A DNA stretch of 64,000 nt, taken from assembly GCA_050732775.1 (NCBI GenBank), contig JBOHRN010000010.1, forward strand, positions 62,001 to 126,000, written 5' to 3'. The stretch is from JBOHRN01 sp050732775. Lineage in GTDB: Bacteria > Gemmatimonadota > Gemmatimonadetes > Longimicrobiales > Longimicrobiaceae. The notes beneath the pieces are model-generated. The model was given only the letters and a program-made list of their open reading frames with translations, ran no database searches and was not told the origin of the DNA. Shown here piece after piece: positions 60,137-64,000 of the stretch (positions are counted from its first letter, which is position 1; the number at the start of each line of letters is the position of its first letter). The translations under genes were made by a program, and so were the position numbers.

Positions 60137-60918
60137 CCGGACGTCCGTTCCAACGGCAGGGGCGACGCCTTTCCGGACAGGATGGCGGCCAAACGCTCGC
60201 TGTTGAGGTCGCGCAAGAGGTCGCCCCGGCGAGCCAGGGAGATCTGGCTGGTCTCCTCGGACACCACTACCACCAAGGCGTCGCTTTCCTCGGAGAGCCC
60301 GATGGCGGCCCGGTGACGAGTCCCGAGCGACTTGTCCGAGACCGGGAACTGGGTGAGGGGGAGGACCACTCCCGCGGCCACGATCGAATCTCCCCGGATA
60401 ATGACCGCGCCGTCGTGCAGGGGCGAGTAGGGGGAGAAAATGGAGCCCAACAGAGGGGCCGAGACCCGAGAGCGAAGCCGGGTACCGCTGCGCTCGATGA
60501 ACTCCTCCAACCCCACCTCGCGCTCTAGGGCGATAATGGCCCCCACCCGGCTGCGGGAGAGGTCACGCGCGGCCACCACGATCTCCTCGGTCACCTGGCT
60601 CTCCTCCAGCCGGTTGAAGAGCCGCAGGACCCGGTTCTGCCCCAAGTGGGCCAGGGCGCTGCGCAGCTCCGGTTGGAAAACCACCAAGGCCGCGATCACA
60701 CCGAACTGAAAAAAGTTGTTGAGGAGGTATTCGAGCAAGTCCAGGTTGAGCATGCGGGCCACGAAGTACACTCCCACCAGGAGCACCAGCCCTACCAGCA
60801 TCTGGATAGCGCGGGTGCCGGAGAGGAGCGCGAGCACCCGGTAGAGGATCAGCGCCACCACTCCGATCTCGAGCAGGTCCTTGAAGTCGGGGGCGATAAG
60901 TCCGATCTGCTCGAGCAC
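60133..60918 (-). CDS. cdaA: Diadenylate cyclase CdaA
   Basis: 261 residues. Three N-terminal membrane helices (about 14-75) precede the DAC domain with SPYSPLHDGAVIIRGDSIV and LGTRHRAAIGLSEESDALV, the two catalytic motifs. It makes c-di-AMP from two ATP. c-di-AMP is best known from Gram-positives for osmolyte and K+ control, but CdaA is also found in several diderm phyla. ATG or GTG start at 60918, three bases after folP. No cdaR partner gene is adjacent. Confidence 0.94.
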   Translation of the reverse strand: MLEQIGLIAPDFKDLLEIGVVALILYRVLALLSGTRAIQMLVGLVLLVGVYFVARMLNLDLLEYLLNNFFQFGVIAALVVFQPELRSALAHLGQNRVLRLFNRLEESQVTEEIVVAARDLSRSRVGAIIALEREVGLEEFIERSGTRLRSRVSAPLLGSIFSPYSPLHDGAVIIRGDSIVAAGVVLPLTQFPVSDKSLGTRHRAAIGLSEESDALVVVVSEETSQISLARRGDLLRDLNSERLAAILSGKASPLPLERTSG

Positions 60919-60921
60919 TAT

Positions 60922-61808
60922 TCAGGCGTCAGTGGTAACGGCCTCGGCCACGGTCAGGGCGTCGCGCACGGCCCTCACGTCGTGGACCCGGAAGATACGG
61001 CACCCACGCAGATACGCGACCACGCACGCTCCCACGGTGGCGCTCACCCGTTCCCCGGGCGGCCTTCCCCCAAGGATAGCGCCGAGAAACGATTTGCGCG
61101 AGACACCCAGCAGCACTGGGTAGCCCGTGGCCAGGAGCCGGGGGAGCTCGCGGATGAGCAGGAGGTTGTGTTCCGTGGTCTTGCCGAAGCCCATGCCGGG
61201 GTCTACCACCACCGAGGAGCGCGGCACCCCGGCCGCCACGGCCCCCCCGGCCGCCCGCTCCAGGTAGAGGGTGACCTCAGACACCACGTCGCGGTAGCGG
61301 GGGGCGTTTTGCATAGTACGCGGCTCTCCCTGCATGTGCATGAGCACCACTCCGGCGCCGGAGCGGACTAGCAGCGGAAGCATCTCCGGGTCGGCGAGGG
61401 CGGTCACGTCGTTGACGACGCCGGCGCCCGCTTGCAGAGCCGCCTCCGCGACTTCGGGCTTGGAGGTGTCGATGGCTAGCGGAACACCGCTGCGCTCGCG
61501 GACTGCCCGAATCACCGGAATAACCCGGCGCAACTCCTCTCCGGCCAGAACGGGGTCGGCGCCGGGCCGGGTGGACTCGCCGCCCACCTCGATCATATCC
61601 GCCCCTTGGGATATGAGCCGTTCGGCTTGCGCCAGCGCGAGCGCGGGGTCCAGGAAGCGGCCCCCGTCGCTGAACGAGTCCGGGGTTACGTTAAGGACCC
61701 CCACCAGAACGGGTCGCTCCAGGGAGAGCGACCCGTCGCGAAAGGTCCAGCGGAGAGTGGTTGGCGACGCTTCAGCGCCGGAGATACGCTCGCTGATCGC
61801 CTCCCGGT

Positions 61809-61812
<4 letters not shown>
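60922..61812 (-). CDS. folP: Dihydropteroate synthase
   Basis: 296 residues. FolP joins pterin pyrophosphate and p-aminobenzoate in folate synthesis and is the sulfonamide target. Motifs: LVGVLNVTPDSFSDGGRF, DMIEVGGESTRPGAD, PLAIDTSKPEV, the DPGMGFGKTTEHN loop and LLGVSRKSF. The GTG at 61812 overlaps the ftsH stop. The C-terminus RIFRVHDVRAVRDAL is normal. Confidence 0.96.
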
Positions 61813-63845
<2,033 letters not shown>

Positions 63846-63885
63846 TACCTTTTCTTACCCAACAAACTCGCTCGTGATCGCCGGC

Positions 63886-64000
63886 CTAGAGACTGGCGAT
63901 AAAGGGTAGATTCCTAAAGTCCTCGGAGTGGTCGAGCCCGTAGCCGATGAGGAACTCCCGGGGTGCGTTGAACCCCACCCAGCGCGGCTCCAGGGCCAGC
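63886..64000 (-). CDS. hpt: Hypoxanthine phosphoribosyltransferase, C-terminal end only
   Basis: The minus-strand frame from the window edge to TAG at 63888-63886 encodes about 38 residues. It contains REFLIGYGLDHSEDFRNLP and ends with FIASL, the well-conserved C-terminus of bacterial Hpt. The enzyme salvages hypoxanthine and guanine. The N-terminal part with the PRPP loop lies outside the window. The hpt-ftsH order is common in bacteria and supports the call. Confidence 0.85.
   Translation of the reverse strand, partial: LALEPRWVGFNAPREFLIGYGLDHSEDFRNLPFIASL

Overview
The window is a GC-rich, densely packed bacterial chromosome segment. Almost every gene lies on the minus strand; only two short plus-strand genes are supported, at 31357-32241 and 34177-34380. 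The organism has a diderm envelope: there is an ExbB/ExbD/TonB set, several exported proteins and a lipoprotein. It probably makes a meso-diaminopimelate murein, because MurE carries a DNPR motif. It also has a Ccm-type cytochrome c maturation system, a coenzyme B12-dependent acyl-CoA mutase, DivIVA and a type 2 IleRS. This mix, with the order of the mur/fts cluster, fits Gemmatimonadota best. That is inference; no rRNA is present to settle it. I see no mobile element, prophage or CRISPR array, and no gene-free stretch longer than 300 bases.

Layout. 1-984: CorC/HlyC-type membrane protein, cut by the window edge. 1048-3877: acyl-CoA mutase large subunit and its MeaB-type GTPase; the active-site residues point to isobutyryl-CoA rather than methylmalonyl-CoA. 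3917-8805: guaA, then a cytochrome c maturation group made of a CcmI-like zinc-ribbon stub, a CcmF-CcmH fusion and a CcmE whose heme-binding position is Cys. 8911-13792: a small YfiM-like protein, glpK, recG and ftsY. 13803-31202: an M23 peptidase and the division and cell-wall cluster, transcribed mraZ-rsmH-ftsL-ftsI-murE-murF-mraY-murD-ftsW-murG-murC-ftsQ-ftsA-ftsZ, mostly with 4-base stop/start overlaps. A clear MraZ operator and promoter lie upstream. murB and ddl are absent.

31357-34675: a divergent lipid kinase, a TPR lipoprotein, a small zinc ribbon, tRNA-Val and a small membrane protein. 34675-51585: the most unusual region. About 17 kb encodes a complete Che-type pathway (CheA, CheY, CheC, CheD, CheB, CheR, CheW and a tandem CheW) interleaved with an MglA-type GTPase, three Roadblock proteins, two PATAN-TPR proteins with MshEN-like motifs, further TPR scaffolds and a protein with two DnaA-like AAA+ modules. 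No chemoreceptor is encoded here. I infer a cytoplasmic polarity or surface-motility control system, possibly sensing c-di-GMP and anchored to the nucleoid.

51643-57591: rluD-type gene, lspA, ileS, divIVA and yggS, reading into the signalling locus. 57698-60056: a TonB/ExbD/ExbD/ExbB energy-transduction unit bounded by a strong promoter and a terminator. 60133-64000: cdaA, folP, ftsH and the 3' end of hpt.

Many start codons are GTG placed exactly on the stop of the previous gene (GTGA). I therefore trimmed long upstream extensions, because family homology begins at those overlaps.
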